Positions 1 through 13,104 of a stretch of DNA of 64,000 bases are shown here, in pieces; the first letter of the stretch is position 1, and each line of letters opens with the position of its first letter. The translations under genes were made by a program, and so were the position numbers. Below the pieces are notes generated by a model that ran no database searches, was not told the origin of the DNA, and worked only from the letters and a program-made list of their open reading frames with translations. Location: positions 179,152,556 to 179,216,555 of the forward strand of contig CP136067.1 in NCBI GenBank assembly GCA_032622095.1. Reading direction: 5' to 3'. This stretch comes from Siphonodentalium dalli (Eukaryota; Mollusca; Scaphopoda; Gadilida; Siphonodentaliidae).

Positions 1-330
1 ATTTGCGATTAAGCAGAATCAGAATAAATGTGAAAACGGCTTCTCGTATAATCGCTTAAGCATAATTCATTTATGATTAAGTGTAATTAATCTATCAATG
101 AAAATAAATGACCAGTGAGCTTAAGCGTAAATCAATTACGCTTAAGCACACATTAATCAATTACGCTTAACACACTAGTCATAATTCTATTACTCATAGG
201 AGTAATGCTTTATCTACATCATACGGTTAAGCGTAAGTGAAGTACGCTTTATATGTGTGCATTACACCTGAGTGTAATACATTACGCTTAATTGTAATTC
301 ACTTACGCTAATGTGCAATTAGCTAATACA
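1..330. repeat. AT-rich degenerate repeat of TTACGCTTAAG motifs
   Basis: TTACGCTTAA and its inverse TTAAGCGTAA recur about ten times in both orientations at irregular spacing. No coding signal. May continue left of the window. Confidence 0.6.
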
Positions 331-2039
331 TGTGAAAAAGGCTTTCCATTATAGTTATCATCCATCAGAATGAATAGTGCTTACTAAAGCTTGACAACAG
401 AATTTGCCATTAAAAACATTTCATGGCCAATGAGCTAACAAATGTTCTGTACTGGCATATTGAATACCAATTATTTGTACTATTGTACAGGTATAATGTA
501 ATTAAACAGTTTTGAGTTACAAAAGTAAGACAACTCTTTCTGCACGGTACTGTGCTTGCGGCCAGATTGATGTAAAAATTCGGTCAATGCGCTTACAATT
601 TTCTATAAATAGTAACATTTTGGAATTATTACCTCTGGATCACTGTTCGATTATAATCTTTGCCACTAACTCGGCCAATGTTCTTCCGTTTGTGATTTCA
701 CGTAACAATTCCCTTTCTATTCCTTCCCTGTCGAATTGACTACCGATTGCGATGTCAATTTGTTTTTCGCTTTAATATTCTGATGTGCATGACGCTATTC
801 CAGCGAACGGTCATCCTCCCTAGAAGCCATTTCTGAGAACGAAACCCGATTCAATCCCAATCGAGTCGGAAGTGCTCGGGCATTTCCGTGACTGCACAAG
901 ACAACGCATCGGTTTGTATTTTCGTGTTATTATGGTGAGATTAATCGGGACGATTGATGAATATAAATAGTTAGCCGAATGGCCGTATAATGTGTACAAA
1001 GTGACTTCAGGATGGGGGATTTCGTGTATCTGAGTTATTTTATTCACTCTTCCCACAGAATGACGCAGGGAACTCAATTGTGAGGTTCAATTTACGTTTC
1101 ACATCACTTTAACGTGGCCGAGCTAACCTTGTACAACTTCTTGCGAGTAAAGGCCGAAAAGTTTGTGTTCATATGCTTAATATGGCACAGGTTAGCGACC
1201 AAGCTGCAAGGCAGAGTTCAGTCCCCTACGCTACGCTGGACTTGTAAATCATAGCATGAGCGTAGATGGCGCTGTGTACAGCTTGGTTAGCGACTTGCAA
1301 CAGTTTCTGAGGAAGATCCTATTGGTTGTATCTTTCTTTTGACTTTTCAAAACTTTACCTCTTTGCCGTCTTTGGTCTTCTAAAATTTTAAAGTTTTACC
1401 TGTTTCCTTAAATTACAAATTCTTAGGTATCTTTGATTTTAATTACCCTCTTTCGATCTGTACGTTCTTAATTACTTTTCAAAATATTTCCAGCCGCTCC
1501 GTGACTTTGCTCTCCGACTCAAACATTTATGCCAAGAACACGAGGAACACAGTATCTGCATGTGATTGGAACCCTGACCCTAATATATCCCCTTTCTTTC
1601 ATATACTTTGCAGACACTCTCCTCTTGTTCTTGACATCCATTACATTTTTGCTCCGCCAATATTATGTGGGAAAAATGACGAATATGTTTGAGGCGTTTT
1701 TCTTTCTTACTAAAACCTATGGTGACTAATAAATAGGCCATTTATGGTCTACCTGCCAGTGCTTCACTTTGACTTTTTTCTGTCATTCTGGTGTGCTAGG
1801 TTTGGTGTTGCTTACCCTGGAACTCGTGTTACCTGGTCTGACACCCACTTACCTGATTGGTTACACATAAAAACATTTAGGAGGCGCCTCATTCATGAAA
1901 TTCAAAAAAATCTCAATTTCAAACTATCAATTTGAAGGGGGAAATAATTATCCGGCCTCTATAACCAATGTATGTTACAATAACATTCACCATTACAATA
2001 TGAGAGATATATTCTAATTATGTAAAAAAAATGAAGTGG
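331..2039. other. No gene recognised
   Basis: Short open frames only, none with recognisable motifs or splice-compatible partners. No repeat family seen elsewhere in the window. Confidence 0.6.
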
Positions 2040-2043
2040 TTAA

Positions 2044-2537
2044 AGGTACGGTTGGCCTTGGCGGTGGGTATCCTGTGAAAATATTTACACCCGTCAAAAA
2101 CCGCCACAAACAGAAAGAACATCAAAATGTAGACATACTTTGTCCGTATACAAATAAGAAATATCGCATAAACAGTATGTTATTGTCATCTGTTTGACCA
2201 TTGTTATGTAAACAAAGGCATAAAAAGTTACTTTTCTGGTGTTTGTTTATATTATGATGGTAAACATAAAGAGCGTTCTTTGTTGGTGAATTCCTTATAT
2301 GGAACTAATAAAGAGCGTTTATGCCGTTTGTATGTGATTAGCCAGTAGCATTGTGCTGTATTCTGTAACACAATCAGGCTCTTGCTTAGGTAAAATATAG
2401 TAGGTCTTTGTGATAACATGCTGTTTACGCGATGGTCATGGTATATATGAACGAAACTGTATGCGTTTTAATGTTTTTCTGTTTACGGTGATTGGAACAA
2501 ATATGAATATTTCCGACAACTAAGGCCTCACGTGCCT
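2044..2537. mobile_element. TTAA-flanked MITE, family A (copy 1)
   Basis: Bounded by TTAA at 2040-2043 and 2538-2541. Begins AGGTACGGTTGGCCTTGG and ends CCTCACGTGCCT, giving a short inverted terminus. About 494 bp, no coding capacity. TTAA duplication indicates piggyBac-type mobilisation (inference). Near-identical copies at 4962-5453 and 30866-31358. Confidence 0.8.
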
Positions 2538-2541
2538 TTAA

Positions 2542-4003
2542 ACAAAATAAAAGGAACAATTTTCAAGACGAGTTTGACAGGAAATACTTGCAACAAACGC
2601 CGCAATTCAACTAGGGTATACGTACAGTTTACAATCTGAAATAATGAAGTCTGCTAGAAACTAAATAAAACATTTTTAATTCCATATTTTAGTTTTTAGG
2701 GAGCTATTTAATTTTAACGATTTCCAATGAAAAAACATGGCCGCTGGCGACCATCTTGGATTTTGCTCTTTGCGCCTCAAATTGAGCTACAATGTGGTTG
2801 ATATTTTCATTTTCCTAAGTTATAGTCCTATATATTTATAGCCGTACTCTCTGCAAACTACTGTGTAGGTAGAATGCCATTGGCGCTGGACACATGGTGT
2901 GTACCTCCAATATATATACAGTATTGTATACATGTGTATACACATGTTGTGTATGTTTTTCTATATTTACACATATATGTGTAAACACTTGAACATATAT
3001 GTGTATCGAGTACTATTGACATGCGCACTGATACTGAACACTCATTCTACACGTGTTGCCTCAGTTTGGAAGCCATATTGGTTTGTTGGTGTTGATCACC
3101 GTTTCGACTCCAATAAGGACCAAGACCACTGAATTTGAGCCGTTATACAAGAAGAATATCTTTAGTAAAGGTGAGAATATTTATGCAAACATACGAAGAA
3201 CGTAATTAGATACTTCGTAGGCCCTACATAATGTTAATTGAAGGTAAATTCGACGAAACAGTAGGCTAATGCGTTAGTCCTGGAATTTACACTCGACTCA
3301 TCATCAATTGGTAATGTTATTTTATACTAGCAGTTGGAACTAATAACTATATATCCAAATTTCAAAAGTTATTTAGTCTTAGTATGGAAGCCGGAATCCG
3401 GTAAAGGTATCGAACAAATGTGTCCGGAAATTACCTTTCCCTGCGACCTTGACCTTCTATTTCTGCCGTAAAAATTCGCATAATTTCGTGTTCGACAACA
3501 CGTATACTGCACTTTCTGCAGTACTATTCCTTAAATTATACTCAGTTCTCAACAATGTGAAGTATGCCTACATATTCATTTTTCTAAATGAAAAAAACTC
3601 CCAACAGGCTGTCACTCACTGACTGTTCACTGGCAACATGCACGCACAGGCATTCTGAAACTTTCAGTGAAAGTTCTGTCGAGTTCTGAACACAGAACAG
3701 TGAGTGATAAATAATTAAAATACATTTATATTATTTATTAATAACTGCCTATAAGTGAACATTCAGACAACCATGATACAATCGTATATGACAGCTGACG
3801 TAAGTGGAGGAATCGTGGCCCGATGAGATCATGATTGCGATGTTGACATGTTGTCGTACGTCATGATGTCGACGATTGATATCGTACTAGTAGTACTCGT
3901 ACCCGCTGGACTGTCGGGCAAAACAATTGTCCATTGGCACACATTGTATTTGCCGTTCGGCCGCGGAGTCAAGAGTTTGTAACTGTAGCAGTTGAGCACT
4001 GCG
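2542..4003. other. No gene; TG/TA microsatellite and a pearl-like fragment
   Basis: About 2896-3010 is rich in TGTGTATACACATG-like alternation. Near 2738-2770, GGCCGCTGGCGACCATCTTG matches a motif repeated in the element at 37255-37760. The rest has no recognisable gene. Confidence 0.5.
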
Positions 4004-4505
4004 GCCGAACGGCAAGTGAACCGCGGCCGAATGGCAAGTACACCACGGCCGAACGGGAAGTATATACACTGCGGCCGAATGGCAAGTGCACCATGGCCGA
4101 AAGGCAACTACAATGGAGCCGAATGGCATGTACAACATGGTTAGATTTCTAGTTTGTATCGTCTTTTTTCAGTTTAACCCTTTACCCAACAAACCGGCCA
4201 AAACCGGCCAAATAAAGCTTCAACAGCCTAAAATATCTTCAGTCTGTCTCAATAGAACCATACAAATATGGATATCATTGGAACCGGCTCCTTGACCACA
4301 TTGTGATAGTTATAGTTATGCCCTGCATTCCAATGCCAATGCATTCTCTTATATATGCGAGTCGACCATAGGTCGCCTCGCATTGGTCGACTCGCATATA
4401 TAAGAGAATGCATTGGCACAGGGCCGTTCTGTTGGGTAAAGGGTTAATGAACGTACACCGTGGCAACTACATGTACACCATGGCCGAATGGCAAGTACAC
4501 TGCAG
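4004..4505. repeat. 22-bp minisatellite split by a transposon
   Basis: Six units of about 22 bp based on GCCGAATGGCAAGTACACCA lie at 4004-4137 and more at 4455-4505. The TTAA element at 4178-4443 has landed just beside or within the array. Confidence 0.75.
4178..4443. mobile_element. TTAA-flanked palindrome element, family E
   Basis: TTAA at 4174-4177 and 4444-4447; termini CCCTTTACCCAACA and TGTTGGGTAAAGGG. Inside is one palindrome cassette (about 4336-4420) built on ATTCTCTTATATATGCGAG, with an extra repeat of the arm centre. Non-coding. The CCC terminus plus TTAA target fits piggyBac-type mobilisation. Confidence 0.8.
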
Positions 4506-4957
4506 CCCAACTGTAGTTAGTAGGTGGAGCATCAGTGTAGAAGGTTTTGCATTTTGGCCGCGGTGGCAACACTAACCACACCACGGTTAAAGTAGTGGAG
4601 ACTTGTTTTGTCCAGCTGAGTAGGTTGTTTGTATAGCATGTGATTGATTACCTTGCGATCTTTTCAGCCACGATTTTTATGTACACACGACTGTGATTAT
4701 GTCACAAGATAAGATAAGTTTATTGGCACTAGAATCATATGAAACATTGTAACAGTGGATACGACACAATTTTGAATCTAAAATCAAATGGTGCTTGATA
4801 TTATTTTTTTACTTGTGATTTTGACATGAGCATGCTAACTATCGGTTACTTCCTACGACGAAAATCCTTCCACTTATGATTGAATCGTGGTTGTCTGAAA
4901 GCTCACTAAGTAGATAGTATTACATATTTCCAATTTCCAACAACACCTAGTTTCGAA
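4506..4957. other. No gene recognised
   Basis: Nothing beyond a possible LINE-tail-like GATAAGATAAGTTTATTGGC at about 4708, too short to assign. Confidence 0.4.
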
Positions 4958-4961
4958 TTAA

Positions 4962-5453
4962 AGGTACGGTTGGCCTTGGCGGTGGGTATCCTGTGAAAAT
5001 ATTTCCACCCGTCAAAAACCGCCACAAACAGAAAGAACATCAAAATGTAGACATACTTTGTCCGTATACAAATAAGAAATATCGCATAAACAGTATGTTA
5101 TTGTCATATGTTTGACCATTGTTATGTAAACAAAAGCATCAAACGTTACTTTTCTGGTGTTTGTTTATATTATGATGGTAAACATAAAGAGCGTTCTTTG
5201 TTGGTGAATTCCTGATATGGAAGTAATAAAGAGCGTTTATGCCATTTGTGTGATTAGCCAGTAGCATTGTGCTGTCTTCTGTAACATAATCAGGTTCTTG
5301 CTTAGGTAGAATATAGTAGGTCTTTATGATAACATGCTGTTTACGCGATGGTCGTGGTATATATGAACGAAACTGTATGCGTATTAATGTTTTTCTGTTT
5401 ACGGTGATTGGAACAAATATGAATATTTTCGACAACTAAGGCCTCACGTGCCT
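4962..5453. mobile_element. TTAA-flanked MITE, family A (copy 2)
   Basis: TTAA at 4958-4961 and 5454-5457; same termini and body as the copy at 2044-2537 with few differences, suggesting recent spread. Confidence 0.8.
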
Positions 5454-5457
5454 TTAA

Positions 5458-6640
5458 TGGAATATGCACAAGTCATCAAAAGCCAAAATTAGTTTTTGCA
5501 CCTTTTATAGCTCGAACAAGTTATCACAGACCTCAGTTGTTGGAAACTTGTGTCGAAACATCGAAAGAATAAATATCTCCACCTCTACTTATAATACTGT
5601 CAATAGCAAGCCCACGGGTAGCCATGGGGCTTCGTACCCTTTGAACGAACTGCCCTTTTTACTGCAAGTGCCCGGTGGTGGTGATCGCCATTCAGGTGAA
5701 CATGTCATGTGCAGCATTTGCTGAGCGGCAATTACCGACAGGGACCTCTCTTCGAACGAACGATGTATATACGTACCAGTATATATAAACTATAGTCACA
5801 TATACTTAATGCAGACTTAGTCTCGACAGAGACTGGTGCACACAAATTCAATAAATACAAATGTACAGACTGCCAACCCATGTCGGTATGAAGCTGCTAT
5901 TACAGACATGCGGTTGATGCATGAGGCTAGATGGGTTTATATATATAGGCGCAACGTTTCAAATCATATATATTATATAAATCACTGGGGTTGTGGCTGA
6001 CACAATTAAGCACATTTTTAAATCGAATGGGTTTAACTCTATCAGCCACAACCTCAGTTGTCGCACGCGTCAGTCGCAGGTATGTGAAAACAGGAATTCG
6101 ACTTGCATAAACTAGCCTGACAGAATCACTGGATATAAAGACCAATGTATACAGCAAAAGGGTATCGTGTAAAGTATATCCTTCGAATGTCCGGCGAATA
6201 TCATATCAGCCTATAGCCGGGGCAGAGACTGGTAATGCTACAATTAACCTATGTCCATCAACCTTGGTAAAAAATTTCAACTGTTCTAAATATCGTTGAA
6301 TTCCAGACATGTACATTTATAGGAAATTTCACAAGAAACAATAGGTTGAAATCTTTTTGTAGATTGATTATCAAACAATCTATTAGTGTGGAATAATTTG
6401 TGTTAGACCAACAGGTCAGGTCTGAAGTTTCTAAAACCTTGAGACTACTCAATAGATGCTATAGGATTTAGCAATTTGTATGTTCAAATTTCAAATGTTC
6501 TCACACGGCCCAGTGAATTCTGTGTCACCGATCACACAAGGACGGAGTTGTATTAATAATAATAACATGCATGAGCGTTATGTTTTATTAACAGCCCTTG
6601 GACCTATTTGTGGTCCTTGACTGTCAGGACATTATTTAAT
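5458..6640. other. No gene recognised
   Basis: An 86-codon frame (5464-5724, +) has no recognisable motif, and I do not call it a gene. The remainder is AT-rich with no recognised repeat. Confidence 0.5.
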
Positions 6641-6644
6641 GCCC

Positions 6645-6856
6645 TCCAAAATATTTATTATACCCCCCACCTGCAAGTTGTGGGGGGTTATACTGGAAAC
6701 ATCTTAGCCCTCCGTCTGTCCATGGACACAAATTTGTGCAGAGTTTTTCTCAGTCATTTTCCATGAAACTTGGCACAGACAGCAACCACAATGATAACCT
6801 GTGCACCTGTGATTATGAGGTCTGTCCAATTGTTTTTAGTTATCCCCCTTTTTGAC
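6645..6856. mobile_element. Fragment of a pearl/HINE-like element
   Basis: A C/G-rich hairpin (CCCCCCACCTGCAAGTTGTG, 6664-6687) is followed by TATACTG, a CCGTCTGTCC tract and an AT-rich 'ACTTGGCACAGACAGC' body. The same layout recurs at 18424-18890, 36338-37760 and 58315-59230. Family assignment is inferred from architecture. Confidence 0.5.
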
Positions 6857-6860
6857 TTAA

Positions 6861-7246
6861 AGGTACTCAATCCGATCAGAGGGTCCCCATCTCAACAGAT
6901 TCCAACAACAAATTTTTTTTATCAAAGGTCACTTTAGTTATCAGAATCAAATAATTATCCAAAAATAATGCTGACGACTGTGAACTGTCGTATATAATTG
7001 CCCAAAATCTGTTGTATAGCAACATTTTGTTCAATGGAATTTAGTATCGTGAGTATGTCGGTCGGCTTTTTCGGGGAACTTCTGGGACAGAAAGTATTCC
7101 TGATAATGAAAAATAATAGATTTCTAAATTCGATATCTAATAAATCTGAGCTTTGATGGGTGGCTTCCTCGACTCTAATCAAATATTTTTTACCCCCGAA
7201 GCCATTGAAATAGTAATTGAGAGAATTTTTATCCGATTGAGTACCT
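6861..7246. mobile_element. TTAA-flanked MITE, family B
   Basis: TTAA at 6857-6860 and 7247-7250; termini AGGTACTCAATCCGAT and ATCCGATTGAGTACCT. Body contains the family marker 'GAGCTTTGATGGGTGG' and 'ACCCCCGAAGCC'. 386 bp, non-coding. Confidence 0.85.
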
Positions 7247-7699
7247 TTAAGAAAATTTTCAATAAATTATACAGGGGTATTACTTTGAGCTTTTGTTCCT
7301 ATAATTTTTGGTCAATTGTTTCAAAACTTTCACAGACATTTAGTACCATGGGAAACTGCATTATTCCTACATATTTTGTTAAATTTTTTTAAATGGCACA
7401 GATATTTATTACCATCCATGGGAATCTGTGCATCTGCGATTTTAAAGTCGGTCAGAGTGCACTTGCACTTTACTTGCTACCAAAGCTCATATACAGAGAA
7501 AACTCTTTTTTTATTTTATCTTCTTTTTCCCGTTTTATGCAGAACATAACTCAACATTTGAGTTGAGTCGCTATGGATGCTTGCGACAAAAATGGCCAAG
7601 ATAATTTCATCATAAATTATTGTGGTTAAAGAGACTGTTCGGCAGACATTCTACTAGTACTTGTGTTCCAATTCACAATTTTAACCGGCTCCAACTTGA

Positions 7700-7993
7700 T
7701 TGGTTTGGTTTATTAGGGTTTAACGTCGTTCTAGCCACCAGGCCACACGAGACATTGTCAATTTTACTGGTAGAGAAAAGACCACACAGAGGCTTGATTT
7801 CACCAAGAAGTCGTCCCACTGTGTGTAGAAACCACCGACCCCCAGAAATCAACTGACAAACTTGCCCAGATACACGATTCCAGTCACCCTTGGCCTTCCT
7901 ATGACGGGGTTCGAACCAGCTTCGTCAGCGCTGGACGGCCTGTGGCGGTGTAATGCAACTGGCACTCTACCGATTCGATCACCGGGGGCCCCT
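7700..7993 (-). mobile_element. tRNA-derived SINE, minus strand
   Basis: Flanked by a 12-bp duplication GCTCCAACTTGA (7688-7699 and 7994-8005). On the minus strand a tRNA-like head carries box B GGTTCGAACCC (7907-7917) and a degenerate box A. The 3' domain (…GTGGCTAGAACGACGTTAAA) matches that of the SINE at 50555-50881. Pol III-type retroposon, dependent on a LINE. Confidence 0.85.
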
Positions 7994-8804
7994 GCTCCAA
8001 CTTGAAAACAAATTTGACTTCTTGTCTGATATAATACAACATGTGTCAGTGCATGTGTTGGATATTTTAGGAGGTGGGTGGCTTTATACATTTCAAATTC
8101 AAGGTGCGTTCCTCCCCAATGGAGACCCTCCATCCACGTCCCTGATGAATGTTGGTGAAGTACATATGTGATTTTATAGCCCTGGAAGTTATTGCTGTGG
8201 CCAATTTTCAGATTTCATGTGTATGTATACAATTGCAATTAAATAACTAGTCTGAGTAATAGCTTTTTCTAATGAAAACAATATTGTAATAAGTGTTTAC
8301 TAATTTTTGCAGATAACCTCAGCTTATCGTAAGAATGAGTGATGTGATCCTCTGAATTTGCTGCAAGACAACTTTGCCAATAATTCTGGAATTTGTGAGA
8401 GGACAAAACATTTCCAATGGCAGTCTGTGTCTGTGAGTAAAATATAATGATGTTACTTTGCATTTCAACTAATCTTTTAATTTTGAGAGGCATTGGGGCT
8501 ACATGATCTGACTCACATGTATCACAACCTACATGCACATATACAGTCGGTCAGGATGCTGAAATCAATCATCCAGATGAACTACTCTCATAATGAGGGG
8601 GTGCTTATGACTCTACGGCAATGTCATCGATGTGTGCTTTTTACGGAACACTCATTTTAGCACTGCGAAGCTCAACGGGGATATTATATAGATATATTCT
8701 TCGCTGATGTTGAATCAAATATGAATCATATACTCATGCAGCAGCATGTTTAATTGAATATGATTTTTTTAATATTTGCGGGATCCTAAAATTAAGTTAC
8801 CCCT

Positions 8805-10215
8805 AGTGTCATCGAGAATCTTTTATCAAATGAGTTGCAGATGGTGCATGGATATATTTTGCGACAGCAAAACTCGAGCAGAATGTAATTATGCACTGTC
8901 CACCATGATTTTGATAAAATATTTGAGATTATGGTACAAGTTGTGTTCTGTATTTATTCTACACCATTGTGTCAATCCATGAGTCAGCTACCTTTATTGT
9001 GATTTAAGTCTGATGGATAACCGGTTATGATCGGGACATCACCTGAAGCTGATTGTTGACATACTAAATGTACCTATAATAGCTGTTTGTCACCTTCTTG
9101 ATGACAACATCAACAAAAATAGTTCCGGTGTAACAGTTTATCTCCCCCCCTGGGTATCTTCCCCCCCGCCCTGGGTATCTTCCCCCCCACTCATATATTT
9201 TTTTTTCCTCACTTATTTTATAATATTATGGTAAGAAATGCTGAGAAAACTATTAAAAAAAAATATATATATATATTATTTTGAAGTTTAACTTAACCCC
9301 TCACACAATAGCATAAATATAACCTTACGATTTTATCGTTTATTTTGCTTTATATTGTCATGAAATGGCGAGAAATTAACTTTATATGAGAACAATTTTA
9401 TAGAGTAAGAATTTGGGGTGGGGGGGGGGGGGGGGGGGGGGGGAGATACCCAGGCCTGAGTATCTTCCCCCTCACCCAGCACCTACATATGACAAAAATT
9501 AAAAGTATGATTTTATTGCTTAATTTGCTTTATATAGTTATGAAATGGCGAGATAAACTTATATATATATTATTTTTAATTCTGCTGCTGGGTGAGGGGG
9601 GGGGGGATACTCAGGCCTCTCCCCCACACCAAATTCCTACTCTATCAACTTTTTGTCATAAAAAGTTAATTTCTGACCATATCATGACTATTTAAAGCAA
9701 TAAAATCATACGTTTAATTTTTGTCATATGTAGGTGCTGGGTGGGGGGGAAGATACTCAGGCCTGGGTATCTTTCCCCCCCCCCCCCCACCCCAAATTCT
9801 TACTCTATCAAATTTTGCTCATATAAAGTTAATTTCTCGCCATTTCATGACTATATAAAGCAAATTAAACGATAGAATCATAAGGTAATATTTTGACATA
9901 TTTATGCTATTATTGGGTTAAGTTAAACTTCAAAATAACCAATTTTTTTTTTTTTTTTTATAGTTTTCTCGGCATTTCTTACCATAATAATATAAAATAA
10001 GTGAGGGAAAAAAAATGTATGAGTGGGGGGGAAGATACCCAGGGTGGGGGGGGGAAGATACCCTGGGGTATGTTCCCCCCCGGGGGGTAAGATACCCAGG
10101 GGGGAAGATATCGTGTTACACCGGCTTCTATTCCACTAGAGGCATACAATAATAGGTATTCAGTTGAATAGTGAGATTTGGTTGAATAGTCAATAGGTGT
10201 GGAATAAAGCTTTAT
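8805..10215. repeat. Old repeat related to 43364-43800, interrupted by a foldback
   Basis: Aligns by eye with 43364-43800: both run from GAATCTTTTATCAAA, through TTTAAGTCTGATG and AGTTCCGG, to GGTGTGGAATAAAGC. This copy carries the insertion 9129-10120; the other is empty. Repeat type unknown. The stretch 8006-8804 has no recognisable gene. Confidence 0.65.
9129..10120. mobile_element. 992-bp near-complete palindrome with long G/C tracts
   Basis: Target duplication CCGG (9125-9128 and 10121-10124), confirmed by the uninterrupted AGTTCCGGCTTGTATTCC in the paralogous copy near 43700. Termini TGTAACA and TGTTACA. Both arms contain GGGGGGAAGATACCCAGG-type blocks, AAACTTCAAAATAA and matching AT-rich segments. 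Runs of up to about 25 G (near 9418-9443) and 17 C lie inside. No coding capacity. Confidence 0.8.
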
Positions 10216-10774
10216 TTTATTTTACTTCTAATTACACAGCTGCAATATTTTGGTTTATTTCGTAAATTCAGTTACATTGTTGGTATAATTTTTCAGCTTG
10301 TCCACGATAGTGCAATCCTGATGTCATTGAGACTCGCAACATATTTGACATCATGCATGACAGCCTATCCAGTTCCAGAGAATTAATTTAATTCCTTGCC
10401 ATGTTCAATATATAACTAACTTGCCTAGATAGTGGACAAATATTATTACTTGATTGAATATTGGTGTGTAGTAAATACAAAACCAAACCACACCACACCT
10501 GCAAACAATTGTCCACTTATCTGTTATGTTAAAGTGTTATGCTGCAAGATGCAATTTGACACTGGCCACTCATGTAATATTTCACGGAACTTGAGCCCCA
10601 ACAAGTCTGTATACTAACTATACTCACATGTTTTTTTAATATTTGGAGTGATTATTTATTTTACTTCATTGTATAATAATTATATAAAGCATTTCATGTA
10701 TAATTTAGCGTGCAAACTCTCAAGTTGATTCAATGAACCCCATATATTCAGCTTCCAACAACATATTTTGAAAT
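10216..10774. other. No gene recognised
   Basis: AT-rich; a 61-codon frame at 10432-10617 shows no motif. Confidence 0.5.
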
Positions 10775-11110
10775 GCTGCTTCAGTTATCAGAATCGATTA
10801 ATTGCTCAAAAATAATGTCAATTATAGTATAAAATTGCTCAAAATGTGTTATTTATCAACATGTTTTTCAATGAAAATTTTGCCTCATTATCAACACAAA
10901 GCTACTTGATTTTAGAGTTATCTTCATCCGCAATTTGGTCCAAGACCATTGGCCCGTTGACTTTTTCCCAGGCCACTATTAAGTTTCGATGGTGAAAAAT
11001 AATAGATTTAAAAATGAATATGTAATAACTCTTAGCTTTGGTGGGTGGGTTCATCGACTCAAATCAGATATCCTCCCACCCGAATCCAAATATATAGTAA
11101 CTACACACAC
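10775..11110. mobile_element. Decayed family B MITE
   Basis: Contains the family body (CAGTTATCAGAATCGATTAA, AACTCTTAGCTTTGGTGGGT, CTCCCACCCGAA) but both TTAA termini are lost. Followed by an ACAGACAGACAGAC microsatellite (11158-11190). Confidence 0.6.
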
Positions 11111-11636
11111 GTACCAATTTCGTCCCGATCGGCCGAGAATCGTAGATTTGTATCAATGACAGACAAACATACAGACAGACAGACAAACAGAGGTCTTCAA
11201 AATATATATGAGATTGAGCCTTATTGAGGGGCATCTAATCGGATGATGCATACTTAATATTGATTATATTTAAACAGTTTACAGCTCTGTTTGTTCTGAG
11301 CAATAACTATTTCTAAAAATAGTGACAAATATATGTCCCACAGGGCAACTTGATAGTCACATTATATAAGGAAATCAATATTAATTGATAGTAGTGTTCC
11401 CAGGTAGGTGTTTTTGATTCATTTCTCTTATGTTATACCGAGAAAACTATATACTTGTTGTGGGAACAGATAATTCATCTTTAAATTGAAGCCTGGAAAT
11501 CATAGAGTGTGTCATTTCATGTTTGGGAAATATGATGAACATTGGTACAAGTGACCTAGATAGCTGGAACCTGATTTGTGGATTTTCATCAACAAGTTGG
11601 GGGAGGTGTGTCTGAAAATGGTTGGTTAAATGTTAA

Positions 11637-12035
11637 AGGTACTCAATCCAATTAGACCCTCATAAATTACTATTTCTTTGGCTTCTGAGGTAAAAAAAAT
11701 AATTGATTCGAGTCGAGTAACCTACCCATCAACCCTCAGAGTGATCAGATATAAATTTTTGAAGTTTTGTTATCTCTTGTTTCTGGCCCAGAACATCCGG
11801 TCAAAAGGAAGTTCTCAGTGCTTCATTTTAGAGTTATCCATCTTCGTCCTTTTGAATAAATAATTCTGTTGCAATTATTAGTACACATCTCGAGAAAATT
11901 ACAAATTAAAAAAAAGAATCAATATCTGATCATTCTGAGCTTTGATGGATGGGTTCCTCGACTCAAATTAATTATTTTTAACCCCTGAAGCCGAAGAAAT
12001 AGTATTTTAGGGGTGCTTAATCAGATTGAGTACCT
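11637..12035. mobile_element. TTAA-flanked MITE, family B
   Basis: TTAA at 11633-11636 and 12036-12039; termini AGGTACTCAATCCAAT and CAGATTGAGTACCT. 399 bp, non-coding. Confidence 0.8.
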
Positions 12036-12039
12036 TTAA

Positions 12040-13104
12040 GATCCATGCTATAATAGATTTTTTTCAGTTCAAATCATGACATACATAAACAATTATTTAA
12101 AATTCTGACTTCATATATTTATTTTTTCAGGATGACTACAGAATCAGATATACAATGTGCTATATGAGGAAGTAGAGGTCTACCATACAGTAATGATATG
12201 TTACTACTTCTAGCTTCAAAATGCCATGAGTTGAATTTCCCATTCAAGGTGGATGACAAACAGTATTTATGGACCAGTTCTCAAATGTGTGACAATCTTC
12301 AGCCGTGTAATATCATACACACGCTTTGTAAATTACCATGCAATATGTTATTGTGAAGGAGGATGGATGATGAGTCACATTATTGTAATTGATGATCTGA
12401 CAATCTTCAACTAAGGAATTTTCTGTTCTCTGTTCATTAAAATCATGGTAAAAGAAGCCTTGATTTTGGCTAACTACAGGATTGGAGCAGTGGTCATACT
12501 ATTATTCCTCTAATTTATTAACTGACTGAAACGGCTGAAATGGACTATCTAATAACATTTCTCCAGTGAACATGTCTGCTTGTGCCTCAACTGTTACTGT
12601 AGTGTCAACCAGAGTTTGAAGGCTCCTGCAGCACATGAAATATGAATTTTCAGCTTCATTTGTTGGATATGTAGTTATATACCATTAAAATAAAGTTCAT
12701 GTAAAATAATTATACTCTTTGAGAATAAACTTTCCTCTATCAAAGTAATGGTGGTAACATTGTATTGAAAAACGATGTCAGCTTAATATAATATGGGTTT
12801 ATTTATCTACTGGAAATAGGATAAGTCAGTGGGGTGTACAAATTAAATAACATCAAAGAGACCATATTTTATCTTGGTGTTTGGTGTGATGACACCTTAT
12901 CAGTGTTCTGTGTATTCTGCTTCTGAATTGTAATGTAAGCATTGATACTGAATCTTAATTGCCATGATACACCATGAAAGTAATAGAGAAGTTATTCCTG
13001 TTCAATGACTGGTGGTATCCTAACTACAGTATATGTAACGCAACAGAAATTGCTGGTCCCACTTTTACTTGTAACTTCTTTCGTAAATTTTAACAGTACT
13101 TATC
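12040..13104. other. No gene recognised
   Basis: Mixed sequence with only short frames and no recognisable exon, RNA gene or repeat. Confidence 0.5.

Noticed and set aside
820-1077. 85-codon minus-strand frame
   Set aside because: No motif, start context or neighbour supports it.
5464-5724. 86-codon frame with a Cys-containing C-terminus
   Set aside because: No recognisable domain and no supporting exon structure.
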